Numbered from the stretch's first letter, positions 27,001-35,310 are shown. The stretch: DNA of 64,000 bases from Pseudomonas_T sp032052615 (GCA_032052615.1 DAMBWF010000006.1:124001-188000), one strand, 5' to 3'. The notes: generated from the sequence alone by a model not told the origin. Numbers and translations: made by a program.

Positions 27001-27285
27001 GCCTTCGCTCAGGACTTCCTTGATGTTGACCCGGCCTTCGGGGTTTTTCTTGAAGTATTCCCGGGAGATTTCCTTCAGCGGCAGGAAGCCGTGGCGGTCG
27101 GCGCCAAAATCGACGAAGGCGGCTTCGAGGCTGGGCTCGACGCGGGTGATGCGCCCCTTGTAGATATTGGCTTTCTTCTGTTCGCGGGCGCCGGACTCGA
27201 TGTCCAGGTCGTACAGGCGCTGCCCATCGACAAGGGCTACACGCAACTCTTCGGGCTGAGTCGCGTTAATCAGCATTCTTTTCAT
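24100..27285 (-). CDS. rne: Ribonuclease E
   Basis: Essential endoribonuclease and degradosome scaffold. I chose the ATG at 27285, giving MKRMLINATQPEELRVALVD as in E. coli; total 1061 residues. The S1 domain occupies about residues 36-120. The catalytic Asp pair lies in VSIDINSAR and VIDFIDM, and the zinc-link is CPRCNGQG, near residue 405. The C-terminal half is natively disordered: about 150 residues of Arg/Glu/Gln/Pro repeats (roughly 600-760), then Ala/Glu/Pro-rich linkers. No inserts disrupt the catalytic half. It converges on murB and is divergent from rluC. Confidence 0.98.
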   Translation of the reverse strand: MKRMLINATQPEELRVALVDGQRLYDLDIESGAREQKKANIYKGRITRVEPSLEAAFVDFGADRHGFLPLKEISREYFKKNPEGRVNIKEVLSEGQEVIVQVEKEERGNKGAALTTFISLAGRYLVLMPNNPRAGGISRRIEGEERNELREALNGLDAPADMGLIVRTAGLGRSSEELQWDLDYLLQLWTAIKEASQDRAAPFLIYQESNVIIRAIRDYLRQDIGEVLIDSVEAQEEALSFIRQVMPQYQNKIKLYQDSVPLFNRFQIESQIETAFQREVKLPSGGSIFIDPTEALVSIDINSARATKGGDIEETALQTNLEAAEEIARQLRLRDIGGLIVIDFIDMTPAKNQRAVEEKVREALEADRARVQVGRISRFGLLEMSRQRLRPSLGETSGIVCPRCNGQGIIRDVESLSLAILRLIEEEALKDRTAEVRARVPFQVAAFLLNEKRNAITKIELRTRARIFILPDDHLETPHFEVQRLRDDSPEVMAGLSSYEMSPEDHEEVQPISSTRTLVRQEAAVKPVVQERPAPPAQTEAMPTAAPAAAPVQQPVPSLLKGLVKSLVGLFAGKEEETQPVAEKTASRERSPRSEERRNGRQQNRRREERKPREERGSRDERPVREPREERQPREGQENRRERVERQPREERGHREERQPREERTTREERQPREERQPREERQPREERQVREERQPREERQPREERQPREERASQEERPAREPREERQPREPRENGEARRERNERERPPREERQPRAQQPLAGDEELPEQDDLLDDEGHEGADGERPRRRSRGQRRRSNRRERQREVGGEAVESAEESAGAVFAATAANALSDVAEAPEPSESAGTSSTRVMPEDKPVEEAHSRLPEALEPPVASQPEPQAETEAPTPVEPDESRGAPVALAEASASAPTPVVEPAQPSAPVASTASASGRAPNDPREVRRRQREAERLAREAAEAAAKPPVAAPVEPEQPASTPDANVSSRDADAHEAVIEAHAPVASDASAHAEEAVPALEAPVLPASTQPDETESEPKQAETQEPVETSKDDSAKARKPGEADDKPHA
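25033..25480 (-). repeat. 18-bp tandem repeats in the rne tail
   Basis: The rne segment encodes repeated six-residue units of the type PREERQ. The best copies lie at about 25147-25335 (residues 650-713), with degenerate copies on both sides. DNA-level identity between adjacent units is high, so the array can expand or contract in frame. Confidence 0.85.
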
Positions 27286-27777
27286 GTGATACCAAATGGT
27301 TTCCGGGGCTGCCGGAAACGCGTTCGGCACACGACTCTCACGGTTGTGTGGGGCGCGCGTCAGGGAGCGGCCGGGCCGCCCCTGGGTCTAGCGAATGCCG
27401 GTCAAAGGGACCGGTGACGCGACAGCGTTTCCTGATCGCTGGATGGCGACAAAGCGCTTGGTCAGGAGGAGGAATCAGCCGTGGATGCGGACGAGATGAA
27501 GCGTCTTGTAAAAGCCTGTGCTACGCAGTCCGACGGTTGTGCATCTCCACCCTACACGTAATCCTTGAAAATCGGGTGCCGCGCGCAGAATCCGCAGCGG
27601 GTTGCATTTACCGTAATCGACCCTGGGGCAGATCACGCGTCATGGCTCAAGGCTCTGGTTTCGGACGCTCCGGGCAATGCGCTGGAGGTCGCGCTGGACG
27701 GCCTGACGTCCTCAACGATTGCAATGGCCGGGATAGCGATTTGGAAAGTATCCACGGGCCTGGCCGCTTTTGGCGGC
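27286..27777 (-). promoter_or_regulatory. Long rne 5' leader
   Basis: About 490 bases separate the predicted rne start site from the rne ATG, with no supported gene. E. coli rne has a 361-base leader whose stem-loops let RNase E control its own mRNA; a similar role is inferred here from size, position and the presence of GC-rich stems (for example GCCGC/GCGGC around 27763-27777). No motif could be matched directly. Confidence 0.5.
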
Positions 27778-27783
27778 GTTGCG

Positions 27784-27812
27784 AATATAGCAGCAATGAT
27801 TAAGTGCTTCAA
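27784..27812 (-). promoter_or_regulatory. Putative sigma-70 promoter of rne
   Basis: On the minus strand TTGAAG (27812-27807), a 17-bp spacer and TATATT (27789-27784) form a near-consensus promoter in an AT-rich stretch between rne and rluC. It would start transcription near 27777. Confidence 0.7.
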
Positions 27813-27840
27813 TTCAATAAAAAATTGTTATCATGCCGCG

Positions 27841-28797
27841 ATGACGACTCCCGCCTCTACGACTTCGGCTGTGCAACTGCTGGAAGTCGCGCCGGAATAT
27901 GCCGGCCAACGCATCGACAACTTCCTTCGGACCCAGCTCAAGGGCGTTCCCAAAACCCTCGTTTATCGCATTTTGCGCAAGGGCGAGGTGCGGGTGAACA
28001 AGGGGCGCGTCAAGCCCGAATACAAGCTCCAGGCCGGCGATGTGGTGCGCGTGCCACCCTTGCGTCTGGCCGAGCGCGACGAGCCGGCACCGTTGGCGCA
28101 GGGGCTGCTGGAGAGGCTGGAAGCAGCGATCGTGCATGAGGACAAGGCGCTGATCGTCCTCAACAAGCCAGCGGGTCTTGCGGTGCATGGCGGGAGCGGC
28201 CTGAGCTTCGGCGTGATCGAGGCGTTCCGTCAGCTTCGGCCGGACGCGAAGGATATCGAGCTGGTGCACCGCCTGGACCGGGACACGTCGGGCCTGCTGA
28301 TGATCGCCAAGAAGCGCAGCATGCTGCGTCATCTTCATGAGGCGTTGCGGGGCGATGGTGTCGACAAGCGTTACCAGGCCTTGGTGCGGGGGAGTTGGCC
28401 CACGTCGAAAAAGCAGGTCAGTGCGCCTCTGTTGAAGAACACCTTACGTTCGGGGGAGCGGATGGTGGAGGTCGATCCGGAAGGGAAGGAGGCGCTGACG
28501 CTGTTCCGCGTGCTGCGCCGTTTCGGCGAGTTCGCCACCTTGGTGGAGGCAAGCCCGGTGACCGGGCGCACACACCAGATCCGTGTCCACGCCAAGCATG
28601 CCGGCCATGCCATCGCGGGGGATCCGAAGTATGGCGACGAGACCTTTACCCGCGAAATCCGCGAGCTGGGCGGCAAGCGGCTGTTCCTGCATGCCTATGC
28701 GCTACGCATCACCCTGCCGGACGGCGGCGAGCTGAGTCTGGAAGCGCCGGTGGACCAGATGTGGTCCGAGACGCTGGAGCGCTTGGGTGCGGTCTGA
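27841..28797 (+). CDS. rluC: 23S rRNA pseudouridine synthase RluC
   Basis: Converts U955, U2504 and U2580 of 23S rRNA (E. coli numbering) to pseudouridine. The 318-residue product has an N-terminal S4 domain (GQRIDNFLRTQLKGVPKTLVY in outline) and the RluA-type catalytic motif HRLDRDTSGLL with the catalytic Asp. GRTHQIRVH completes the family set. I chose the ATG at 27841; an in-frame extension to 27565 runs through the rne promoter and leader and has no family similarity. Divergent from rne, as in E. coli. Confidence 0.95.
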   Translation: MTTPASTTSAVQLLEVAPEYAGQRIDNFLRTQLKGVPKTLVYRILRKGEVRVNKGRVKPEYKLQAGDVVRVPPLRLAERDEPAPLAQGLLERLEAAIVHEDKALIVLNKPAGLAVHGGSGLSFGVIEAFRQLRPDAKDIELVHRLDRDTSGLLMIAKKRSMLRHLHEALRGDGVDKRYQALVRGSWPTSKKQVSAPLLKNTLRSGERMVEVDPEGKEALTLFRVLRRFGEFATLVEASPVTGRTHQIRVHAKHAGHAIAGDPKYGDETFTREIRELGGKRLFLHAYALRITLPDGGELSLEAPVDQMWSETLERLGAV

Positions 28798-29482
28798 CTA
28801 CGGATTGCTGATCTTCGACTGGGACGGCACGCTGGTGGATTCCATCGGGCGCATCGTCGAGGCCATGCGGTTCGCGGCTTCTCGGAGCGGCCTGCCCGAG
28901 CGGAGCGAAAGCGCCATCAAGAGCATCATCGGGTTGGGCCTGCCCGAGGCTATCCTCTCGCTCTATCCTGAGCTCGATCTGCCGACCCTCGAGCGGTTCC
29001 GGGATCACTATGCCGAGTGTTACTTGGCTTTGGAGGTCGAGCCTTCGCCTTTTTTCCCAGGTGTCGTGGAGGCGCTGGACGCCTTCCGTCGTCAGGGCTA
29101 TCGCTTGGCGGTGGCGACCGGCAAGAGCCGCCGTGGCCTGCAGCGGGTATTGAAAGGGCATGGCTGGCTGGACTATTTCGATGTCACGCGGTGCGCCGAT
29201 GAAACGGCCAGCAAGCCCGACCCCTTGATGTTGCAGGAAATTCTGGCGTACTGCGTGGTCCCAGCGGAACGGGCGCTGATGGTGGGGGATTCGCCGTTCG
29301 ATCTGCGGATGGCTCGCCAGGCAGGCATGGATTCGGTGGCCGTGGGATATGGCGCCCAGCCTCTCGATGTACTGCTTCGCGAGGCGCCCCGATTGGCGAT
29401 CGACCGGTTCGAGGATTTGCAGGCCTGGCTCGCCGGGGCTGCCACAACGAAATTTTCAGAGGTGAACGAGCATGGCGGATGA
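28787..29482 (+). CDS. HAD-family phosphatase, phosphoglycolate-phosphatase-like
   Basis: 231-residue hydrolase with all four HAD motifs: LIFDWDGTLVDS (nucleophile and acid Asp), VATGKS, the Lys in SKPDP and MVGDSPFDLRMA. A helical cap between motifs I and II places it in subclass I, close to Gph. The substrate is not known. Its GTG start lies 11 bases inside rluC and its end overlaps sppA by 11, so rluC, this gene and sppA form one tight operon. Confidence 0.9.
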   Translation: MRSDYGLLIFDWDGTLVDSIGRIVEAMRFAASRSGLPERSESAIKSIIGLGLPEAILSLYPELDLPTLERFRDHYAECYLALEVEPSPFFPGVVEALDAFRRQGYRLAVATGKSRRGLQRVLKGHGWLDYFDVTRCADETASKPDPLMLQEILAYCVVPAERALMVGDSPFDLRMARQAGMDSVAVGYGAQPLDVLLREAPRLAIDRFEDLQAWLAGAATTKFSEVNEHGG

Positions 29483-30452
29483 ATGGAAGGCGCCGGCGGC
29501 GGGTAGCGCCGACGATCGCAGCTGGCGCTTGCTGGAAAAGGCGGTGCTGGCCAGCGTGCAGGAACAGCGCCGCGCCCGGCGCTGGGGTATTTTCTTCAAG
29601 GTTTTGACGTTTCTTTACCTGTTCATCGTGCTGGCCTTGTTCACGCCGGCATTGGATCTGAAGCAGAGCGCGGCGCGTTCGGAAAACCATACCGCTCTGG
29701 TGGAAGTGCGCGGCATGATCGCCGACAAGGAGGCGGCCAGCGCCGATAACATCGTCGGCAGCCTCCGTGCGGCTTTCGAGGACCCCAAGACCAAGGGCGT
29801 CATCCTGCGTATCAATAGCCCTGGCGGCAGCCCCGTTCAGTCGGGTTACATCTATGACGAGATTCGTCGGTTGCGCGAGGAGCATAAGGACATCAAGGTC
29901 TACGCGGTGATCGCCGATCTGGGAGCGTCCGGCGCGTACTACATCGCCAGCGCGGCCGACGAAATCTATGCGGACAAGGCGAGCCTGGTCGGGTCGATCG
30001 GTGTGACGGCCGCCAGCTTCGGCTTCGTGGAAACGATGAACAAGCTCGGCGTCGAGCGGCGGGTCTACACCTCCGGCGAGCACAAGGCCTTCCTCGATCC
30101 GTTCCAGCCGCAGAAGGAGGACGAAACCCGTTTCTGGCAGGGCGTGCTGGAAACCACACACAAGCAGTTCATCGACAGTGTGAAGAAGGGGCGCGGAGAT
30201 CGCTTGAAGGCCGAGGGGCATCCCGAGCTTTTCTCCGGCCTGATCTGGACCGGCGAGCAGGCGTTGCAGTTGGGCTTGGTGGATAAGCTCGGCAGTACCA
30301 GCCAAGTGGCGCGGGAAGTCATCGGCGAAAAAACGATCGTGGACTATACCGTCCAGGACTCCCCGCTCGATCGCTTCGCCAAGCGCCTGGGCGCCAGTGT
30401 TTCCGAGCATGTGGCGCTGTGGATGGGCTTCCAGGGGCCGGCGCTGCGCTGA
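29472..30452 (+). CDS. sppA: Signal peptide peptidase SppA, short form
   Basis: Inner-membrane serine protease (S49) that degrades cleaved signal peptides. The 326-residue protein has one N-terminal transmembrane helix (VLTFLYLFIVLALFTPAL, about residues 43-60). The catalytic Ser is in ADLGASGAYYIA (near 153) and the general-base Lys in SGEHKAFLDPF (near 205). This matches the one-domain form, about half the length of E. coli SppA. Confidence 0.94.
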   Translation: MADEWKAPAAGSADDRSWRLLEKAVLASVQEQRRARRWGIFFKVLTFLYLFIVLALFTPALDLKQSAARSENHTALVEVRGMIADKEAASADNIVGSLRAAFEDPKTKGVILRINSPGGSPVQSGYIYDEIRRLREEHKDIKVYAVIADLGASGAYYIASAADEIYADKASLVGSIGVTAASFGFVETMNKLGVERRVYTSGEHKAFLDPFQPQKEDETRFWQGVLETTHKQFIDSVKKGRGDRLKAEGHPELFSGLIWTGEQALQLGLVDKLGSTSQVAREVIGEKTIVDYTVQDSPLDRFAKRLGASVSEHVALWMGFQGPALR

Positions 30453-30454
30453 GT

Positions 30455-31033
30455 TCAGGGAAGCTCGATTCCTTCCTTTATAAGCATGTCCACCAGCCTG
30501 ATCAGGGGGAGCCCGACCAGGCTGGTGGCATCCGTGCCTTCGGTGGCGCGAAACAGGCTGACGCCAAGGCCTTCCGCCTTGAAGCTGCCCGCGCAGTCGT
30601 AGGGTTTTTCCGCCTGGAGATAGCGGGCGATATGATCGTCGCTCAAGGCGCGGAAATGGACCGTGAAAGGTACGCAATCGACTTGGCATTGGCCGGTCTT
30701 GCTGTTGAGCAGGGCGATGCCGGTCAAGAAGGTCACGTGGCCGCCGCTGGCGGCTTTCAGTTGCGCGTGGGCGCGCTCGTAGTCATGGGGTTTGCCGAGG
30801 AGGCGGTCGCCGTTCACCGCGACTTGGTCGGAGCCGATGATGAGATGGCTCGGGTAGCGAGGCGCCAGCGCTTCGGCTTTTTCTCGAGCCAGGCGCCTGA
30901 CCAGCGCCTCGGGCGCCTCGTCGGGGCGATGACTCTCGTCGATGTCGGGTGTTTCCCAGTGGAAGGCAAGGCGCAGGCGTTGAAGCAATTCGCGCCGATA
31001 GGGCGAGCTGGAGGCGAGCAGGATAGGCGGCAT
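30455..31033 (-). CDS. maf: Maf family nucleotide pyrophosphatase (YceF-like)
   Basis: Hydrolyses non-canonical nucleoside triphosphates; YceF members act on m7GTP. The 192-residue product starts MPPILLASSSPYRRELL, with AGGAG eight bases upstream. It contains LIIGSDQVAV and FTVHFRALSD. Its place next to yceD-rpmF-plsX, as in E. coli, supports the YceF subtype, but the substrate cannot be read from sequence alone. It is convergent with sppA and divergent from yceD. Confidence 0.92.
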   Translation of the reverse strand: MPPILLASSSPYRRELLQRLRLAFHWETPDIDESHRPDEAPEALVRRLAREKAEALAPRYPSHLIIGSDQVAVNGDRLLGKPHDYERAHAQLKAASGGHVTFLTGIALLNSKTGQCQVDCVPFTVHFRALSDDHIARYLQAEKPYDCAGSFKAEGLGVSLFRATEGTDATSLVGLPLIRLVDMLIKEGIELP

Positions 31034-31102
31034 GGCGGAACTCCTGTGGTGGCCGCCCATTGTAGAGGTGCCAACCATGTGTCTGACAGAATTGAAATTG
31101 TT

Positions 31103-31131
31103 TTGACAGGGGGTGGGGTGATCCCTAGAAT
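31103..31131 (+). promoter_or_regulatory. Strong promoter of the yceD-rpmF-plsX operon
   Basis: A perfect TTGACA (31103-31108), a 17-bp spacer and TAGAAT (31126-31131). The expected start site is 31137-31139, one to three bases before the yceD ATG. Confidence 0.85.
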
Positions 31132-31139
31132 TCCGCGCC

Positions 31140-31667
31140 ATGTTGAATGGGCCGATTCCACCTCACGTTGATCCGCGCAAGCTGGCTGATCGTGGCGCCA
31201 CCCTCGAGGGTGAAGTGCCATTGTCCCGCTTGGAGCGCCTGTGCGATCCGCTCGCGGACGATGCGGGTGTCGTGCGGGTAAAACTGCTTTTCGATCGCGA
31301 CGAGCGGCGTTCTGTCGTCATACACAGCGCACTCGACGCCGACGTGAAAATGGTTTGCCAGCGTTGCCTGGAGTTGGTCAGCCTGCCGATTCACAGCGAG
31401 ACCGCTTATGCGGTCGTGAAGGAAGGCGCGGATACCCAGTCGCTACCGAAGAGTTACGAAGTGCTCGAGGTAGGCGAAGATCCCTTGGATGTGATGACGC
31501 TGATCGAGGACGAGCTATTGCTCGCCTTGCCCATCGTACCGACTCACGATCCGGATGTTTGCCAGCAGCCAGCGACTCGAGACGAGCCGCAGCCCAGCGA
31601 AGACGAGGTTCCGCGGTCCAACCCGTTCAGCGTACTGGCGCAGTTAAAGCGTGACCCAAACGTTTAG
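31140..31667 (+). CDS. yceD: YceD/DUF177 family protein
   Basis: 175-residue protein of the YceD family, linked to 23S rRNA accumulation in other bacteria. Recognisable blocks: LNGPIPPHVDPRKLADRGAT, MVCQRCLELVSLP (Cys pair), EDELLLALPIVPTHD and the C-terminal NPFSVLAQLKRDP. It is first in an operon with rpmF and plsX. The promoter places the transcript start almost on the ATG, and no ribosome binding site can exist in the leader; no other ATG nearby would preserve the conserved N terminus. Confidence 0.9.
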   Translation: MLNGPIPPHVDPRKLADRGATLEGEVPLSRLERLCDPLADDAGVVRVKLLFDRDERRSVVIHSALDADVKMVCQRCLELVSLPIHSETAYAVVKEGADTQSLPKSYEVLEVGEDPLDVMTLIEDELLLALPIVPTHDPDVCQQPATRDEPQPSEDEVPRSNPFSVLAQLKRDPNV

Positions 31668-31680
31668 GAGTTAATCGATT

Positions 31681-31863
31681 ATGGCTGTTCAGCAGAACAA
31701 AAAATCCCGCTCTGCACGCGACATGCGTCGTTCCCACGATGCCCTCGAGGCGAACGCTCTGTCCGTCGAGAAGAGCACCGGCGAAGTACACCTGCGCCAT
31801 CACGTGTCCCCGGATGGTTTCTACCGGGGCCGCAAAGTGATCGACAAGGGCGCCGACGAGTAA
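31681..31863 (+). CDS. rpmF: 50S ribosomal protein L32
   Basis: 60-residue ribosomal protein: AVQQNKKSRSARDMRRSHD at the N terminus, then HHVSPDGFYRGRKVI. The metal-binding Cys residues of some L32 forms are absent. AGGAG lies about nine bases upstream of the ATG. Confidence 0.98.
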   Translation: MAVQQNKKSRSARDMRRSHDALEANALSVEKSTGEVHLRHHVSPDGFYRGRKVIDKGADE

Positions 31864-31865
31864 TC

Positions 31866-32885
31866 TTGTCCGCTCCGGTCATCGCGATCGATGCAATGGG
31901 CGGGGACTTCGGTCCCCGTTACATTGTCCCCGCCAGTCTCTCCTGCTTATCCGAAATTCCCTCGCTCCAACTGATCCTCGTGGGTCAGGCGCCTCTGCTG
32001 GAATCCCTCATCGCTCGCGAAAAGAAGGCCTTCGACCGCTCTCGGTTGAGGATCGAGCACGCCAGCGAGCAGGTCACCATGGATGATCGTCCCGCCCAGG
32101 TTCTGCGCGGCAAGCCCGACGCTTCGATGCGCATCGCTCTCGATCTGGTGCGTCAAGGACGCGCCCAAGCCTGTGTCAGCGCTGGCAACACCGGCGCGCT
32201 GATGGCGTTGTCCCGACATATCCTGAAAACCCTTCCGGGCATCGACCGGCCGGCCATGGTTCGCGCCGTGCCCACCTCGCGCGGCTCCTGCCATCTGCTC
32301 GATTTGGGCGCCAACGTGGATTGCAGTGCCGAGCATCTCTACCAGTTCGCCCTGATGGGCGCGGTGGCCGCCGAGGCGCTGGGTATCCGTTCGCCTCGCG
32401 TCGCCCTGCTCAATGTGGGTACCGAGGAGATCAAGGGCAACCAGTTGGTGAAGCAGACGGCGGCCCTGTTGCGGCAGGCGCCTGGGCTGAACTACGTGGG
32501 ATTCGTCGAAGGGGATGGGGTTTATCGCGGCGAGGCCGACGTGGTGGTGTGCGATGGGTTCGTGGGAAACGTCCTACTCAAGGCCAGCGAGGGGCTGGTC
32601 ACGATGATGTCCTCGCGGATCGAGGCGTCATTCGCGCGCACCCCCCTGGCGCGGCTCGCCGGTCTGCTGGCGTTACCTATCCTGCGGCGCTTCGGGCGGG
32701 AGCTCGCGCCGGCTCGCTACAACGGGGCGAGCTTTCTCGGTTTGCAGGGCATCGTGGTCAAGAGCCATGGCGCAGCGGATCTCGAAGGGTTCCAGAGCGC
32801 CATCCGGCGCGCGTATGCCGAGGTCTGCGAGAATTTACCGCAGCGCTTGAGCGGTCGGCTCGAGCTTCTGCTGCGCTCGATGTGA
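31866..32885 (+). CDS. plsX: Phosphate acyltransferase PlsX
   Basis: Converts acyl-ACP to acyl phosphate for membrane phospholipid synthesis. 339 residues, with IAIDAMGGDFGPRYIVPA at the N terminus, VSAGNTGALMA and VCDGFVGNVLLKASEG. It begins at a TTG only two bases after rpmF; no nearby ATG fits. Downstream, fabD starts about 90 bases later. Confidence 0.97.
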   Translation: MSAPVIAIDAMGGDFGPRYIVPASLSCLSEIPSLQLILVGQAPLLESLIAREKKAFDRSRLRIEHASEQVTMDDRPAQVLRGKPDASMRIALDLVRQGRAQACVSAGNTGALMALSRHILKTLPGIDRPAMVRAVPTSRGSCHLLDLGANVDCSAEHLYQFALMGAVAAEALGIRSPRVALLNVGTEEIKGNQLVKQTAALLRQAPGLNYVGFVEGDGVYRGEADVVVCDGFVGNVLLKASEGLVTMMSSRIEASFARTPLARLAGLLALPILRRFGRELAPARYNGASFLGLQGIVVKSHGAADLEGFQSAIRRAYAEVCENLPQRLSGRLELLLRSM

Positions 32886-32975
32886 CCGCTTTCCCGGGGC
32901 GGCCATCCAACAGTTCAGTCCGGCCGCCCGGCTCGCCAGGTGGTCGTTTTTCGATGATTGGATAAGGGGACCGTC

Positions 32976-33914
32976 ATGTCCGCATCCCTCGCATTCGTCT
33001 TCCCTGGCCAAGGGTCCCAATCCCTGGCCATGTTGGCGGAGCACGCCGCTCAGCATCCCGACATCCTCGATACGTTCCGCGAAGCCTCCGAGGCTCTGGG
33101 CTACGACCTCTGGGCGTTGGTTCAGCAGGGCCCCGAAGAGCGGCTCAACCAGACCGACAAAACCCAGCCGGCGATCCTCACGGCATCCATTGCGCTGTGG
33201 CGGTTGTGGCGTCGAGAAGGGGGCATCCTTCCCGCCTACGTGGCGGGCCACAGCCTGGGCGAGTATTCCGCCCTGGTCGCGGCCGAAAGCGTGCCTTTCA
33301 CCGAGGCGGTAAAGCTGGTCGAGCGCCGGGGCCAATTGATGCAGGAGGCGGTTCCGGCCGGGCAGGGCGGCATGGCGGCCATCCTCGGGCTGGACGATGC
33401 CGATGTGCTGGCCGCATGCCAGGAAGCCGAGCAGGGCGAGGTGGTCAGCGCGGTGAATTTCAATGCGCCGGGCCAGGTGGTCATCGCCGGCAGCGCGGCG
33501 GCCGTCGCGCGCGCCATCGAGGCTTGCAACGCCCGTGGCGCCCGGCGCGCCATGGCGCTTCCGGTCAGCGTGCCTTCCCATTGCGCCTTGATGCGACCGG
33601 CCGCCGAGCGTTTCGCGGATGCGCTGGAGGCCACTCACTGGCAGGCGCCGAAGATTCCGCTGGTGCAGAACGTGAATGCCCAGGCGGTCGGCGATGTCGC
33701 GGAATTGAAGCGCAACCTGCTCGCGCAGCTCTATAGTCCCGTGCGCTGGACCGAGAGCGTGGTGCGCCTCTCGGAGCTGGGGATCACGCAATTGGTGGAG
33801 TGCGGTCCCGGCAAGGTCCTGAGCGGCCTCAACAAGCGTTGCGTGAAGGGCATCGGCCTTTTCAACCTCGATACACCCGACGCCTTCGCGGCCGCTCGCG
33901 CGGCGCTGGCCTGA
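32976..33914 (+). CDS. fabD: Malonyl-CoA:ACP transacylase FabD
   Basis: Loads malonyl onto ACP for fatty acid elongation. The 312-residue protein begins SASLAFVFPGQGSQS after Met; AAGGGGA is five bases upstream of the ATG at 32976. The active-site Ser is in GHSLGEYSAL (near 93) and the catalytic His in PSHCALM. Confidence 0.97.
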   Translation: MSASLAFVFPGQGSQSLAMLAEHAAQHPDILDTFREASEALGYDLWALVQQGPEERLNQTDKTQPAILTASIALWRLWRREGGILPAYVAGHSLGEYSALVAAESVPFTEAVKLVERRGQLMQEAVPAGQGGMAAILGLDDADVLAACQEAEQGEVVSAVNFNAPGQVVIAGSAAAVARAIEACNARGARRAMALPVSVPSHCALMRPAAERFADALEATHWQAPKIPLVQNVNAQAVGDVAELKRNLLAQLYSPVRWTESVVRLSELGITQLVECGPGKVLSGLNKRCVKGIGLFNLDTPDAFAAARAALA

Positions 33915-33930
33915 ACAAAGGAGTACTTTC

Positions 33931-34674
33931 ATGACCCTGCAAGGTAAGGTGGCGCTCGTCACTGGCGCGAGCCGTGGGATTGGCCAGGCCATCGCACTGG
34001 AGCTTGGCCGCCAGGGCGCCATCGTCGTCGGCACGGCGACCTCGGAGACCGGCGCGGCGCGCATCGCGGAGACGCTTCAGGCGAACGGAATCCAGGGCAG
34101 CGGGCTGATGTTGAACGTCTGCAGCAATGAGTCGGTGACGGCCGTGCTGGAAGAGGTCCAGCAGCGCCATGGCGCGCCGGCCGTTCTGGTCAATAATGCC
34201 GGCATCACCCGGGATAACCTGATGTTGCGGATGAAGGACGAGGAGTGGTTCGACGTCATCGATACCAACCTCAATAGCCTGTACCGCCTATCCAAGGCCG
34301 TCCTGCGTGGCATGACCAAGGCGCGCTGGGGGCGTATCGTCAATATCGGTTCCGTGGTGGGCGCCATGGGGAATGCCGGGCAGGCCAATTACGCCGCCGC
34401 GAAAGCGGGGCTCGAAGGCTTCAGTCGTGCCCTGGCACGGGAAGTGGGTTCCCGGGCGATCACCGTGAACGCGGTGGCGCCGGGTTTCATCGATACCGAC
34501 ATGACCCGTGAATTGCCCGAAGCGCAACGCGATGCGTTACTCACGCAGATCCCGCTCGGCCGCCTGGGCCAGGCGGAAGAGATCGCGCGGGTCGTGGCTT
34601 TCCTCGTTTCGGATGGCGCCGCCTATGTGACAGGGGCTACTATCCCCGTGAACGGCGGCATGTACATGAGCTGA
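33931..34674 (+). CDS. fabG: 3-oxoacyl-ACP reductase FabG
   Basis: NADPH-dependent reductase of the fatty acid cycle; short-chain dehydrogenase of 247 residues. The cofactor motif TGASRGIG is near residue 13; NNAG, the catalytic Ser (NIGSVVG) and YAAAKAG are in order. AAAGGAG precedes the ATG. It is 16 bases after fabD. Confidence 0.98.
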   Translation: MTLQGKVALVTGASRGIGQAIALELGRQGAIVVGTATSETGAARIAETLQANGIQGSGLMLNVCSNESVTAVLEEVQQRHGAPAVLVNNAGITRDNLMLRMKDEEWFDVIDTNLNSLYRLSKAVLRGMTKARWGRIVNIGSVVGAMGNAGQANYAAAKAGLEGFSRALAREVGSRAITVNAVAPGFIDTDMTRELPEAQRDALLTQIPLGRLGQAEEIARVVAFLVSDGAAYVTGATIPVNGGMYMS

Positions 34675-34785
34675 ATGTGACGAAACCTCACAAGGGGCTG
34701 TCTCAGGGCTATTCTGATCGGTTGTGATACGTGCAACAGGGTCTGAATGGCAGTGAGAGGGCTTTCCTCGTGGGCGTCGTTCAGC

Positions 34786-34813
34786 TTGAAATGCAGAAAA
34801 CCCTTTCTATACA
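34786..34813 (+). promoter_or_regulatory. Putative promoter of acpP
   Basis: TTGAAA (34786-34791), a 16-bp spacer and TATACA (34808-34813) lie in the 184-base gap before acpP. This would allow acpP to be expressed more highly than fabD-fabG. Confidence 0.6.
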
Positions 34814-34858
34814 CTGCAGCCCAGCTGCACGGATTTTCCATAGGAGTGAAAACAAGGT

Positions 34859-35095
34859 ATGAGCACCATCGAAGAGCGCGTCAAGAAAATCGTCGCTGAG
34901 CAACTGGGCGTCAAGGAAGAGGAAGTCACCAACAGCGCTTCCTTCGTCGAGGACCTGGGTGCCGATTCCCTTGACACCGTTGAGCTGGTGATGGCCCTGG
35001 AAGAGGAATTCGAGACCGAGATCCCGGACGAGCAAGCAGAAAAGATCACCACTGTTCAGGAAGCCATCGACTACATCAACGCGCACGCGCAATAA
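34859..35095 (+). CDS. acpP: Acyl carrier protein AcpP
   Basis: 78-residue acidic carrier of acyl chains. The phosphopantetheine attachment Ser is residue 37 in [18 protein letters not shown]. Its own promoter and terminator make it an independent unit within the fab cluster. Confidence 0.99.
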
Positions 35096-35123
35096 GTCAT
35101 TCGTCGCTTCCCGACACGCAAGA

Positions 35124-35159
35124 GCCGCACGACTCACCCGAGCCGTGCGGTTTTTCTTT
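35124..35159 (+). terminator. Rho-independent terminator of acpP
   Basis: CCGCACG (35125-35131) pairs with CGTGCGG (35144-35150), followed at once by TTTTTCTTT. Confidence 0.88.
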
Positions 35160-35310
35160 AATTGGCCTGCTCATTCGCCCTTGAGCGTGGATTCATCCAC
35201 GCCCGACATGACAGGCTGCAAACTGTCCGTCATGCCTCGTCGCCAGCGCCCGCGCGGCCGAGCGGATGACAGGCGCTGTAGCAAGCCGTTGAGATTAAAA
35301 GGAGATCGCT

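Noticed and set aside
24700..27417. 905-codon open frame antisense to rne
   Set aside because: It arises from the Arg/Glu repeats read in reverse and from codon bias; it has no plausible start signals, and rne itself is certain.
27565..27840. N-terminal extension of RluC
   Set aside because: It covers the rne promoter and leader, lacks similarity to RluC proteins and has no ribosome binding site; ATG 27841 fits the family.
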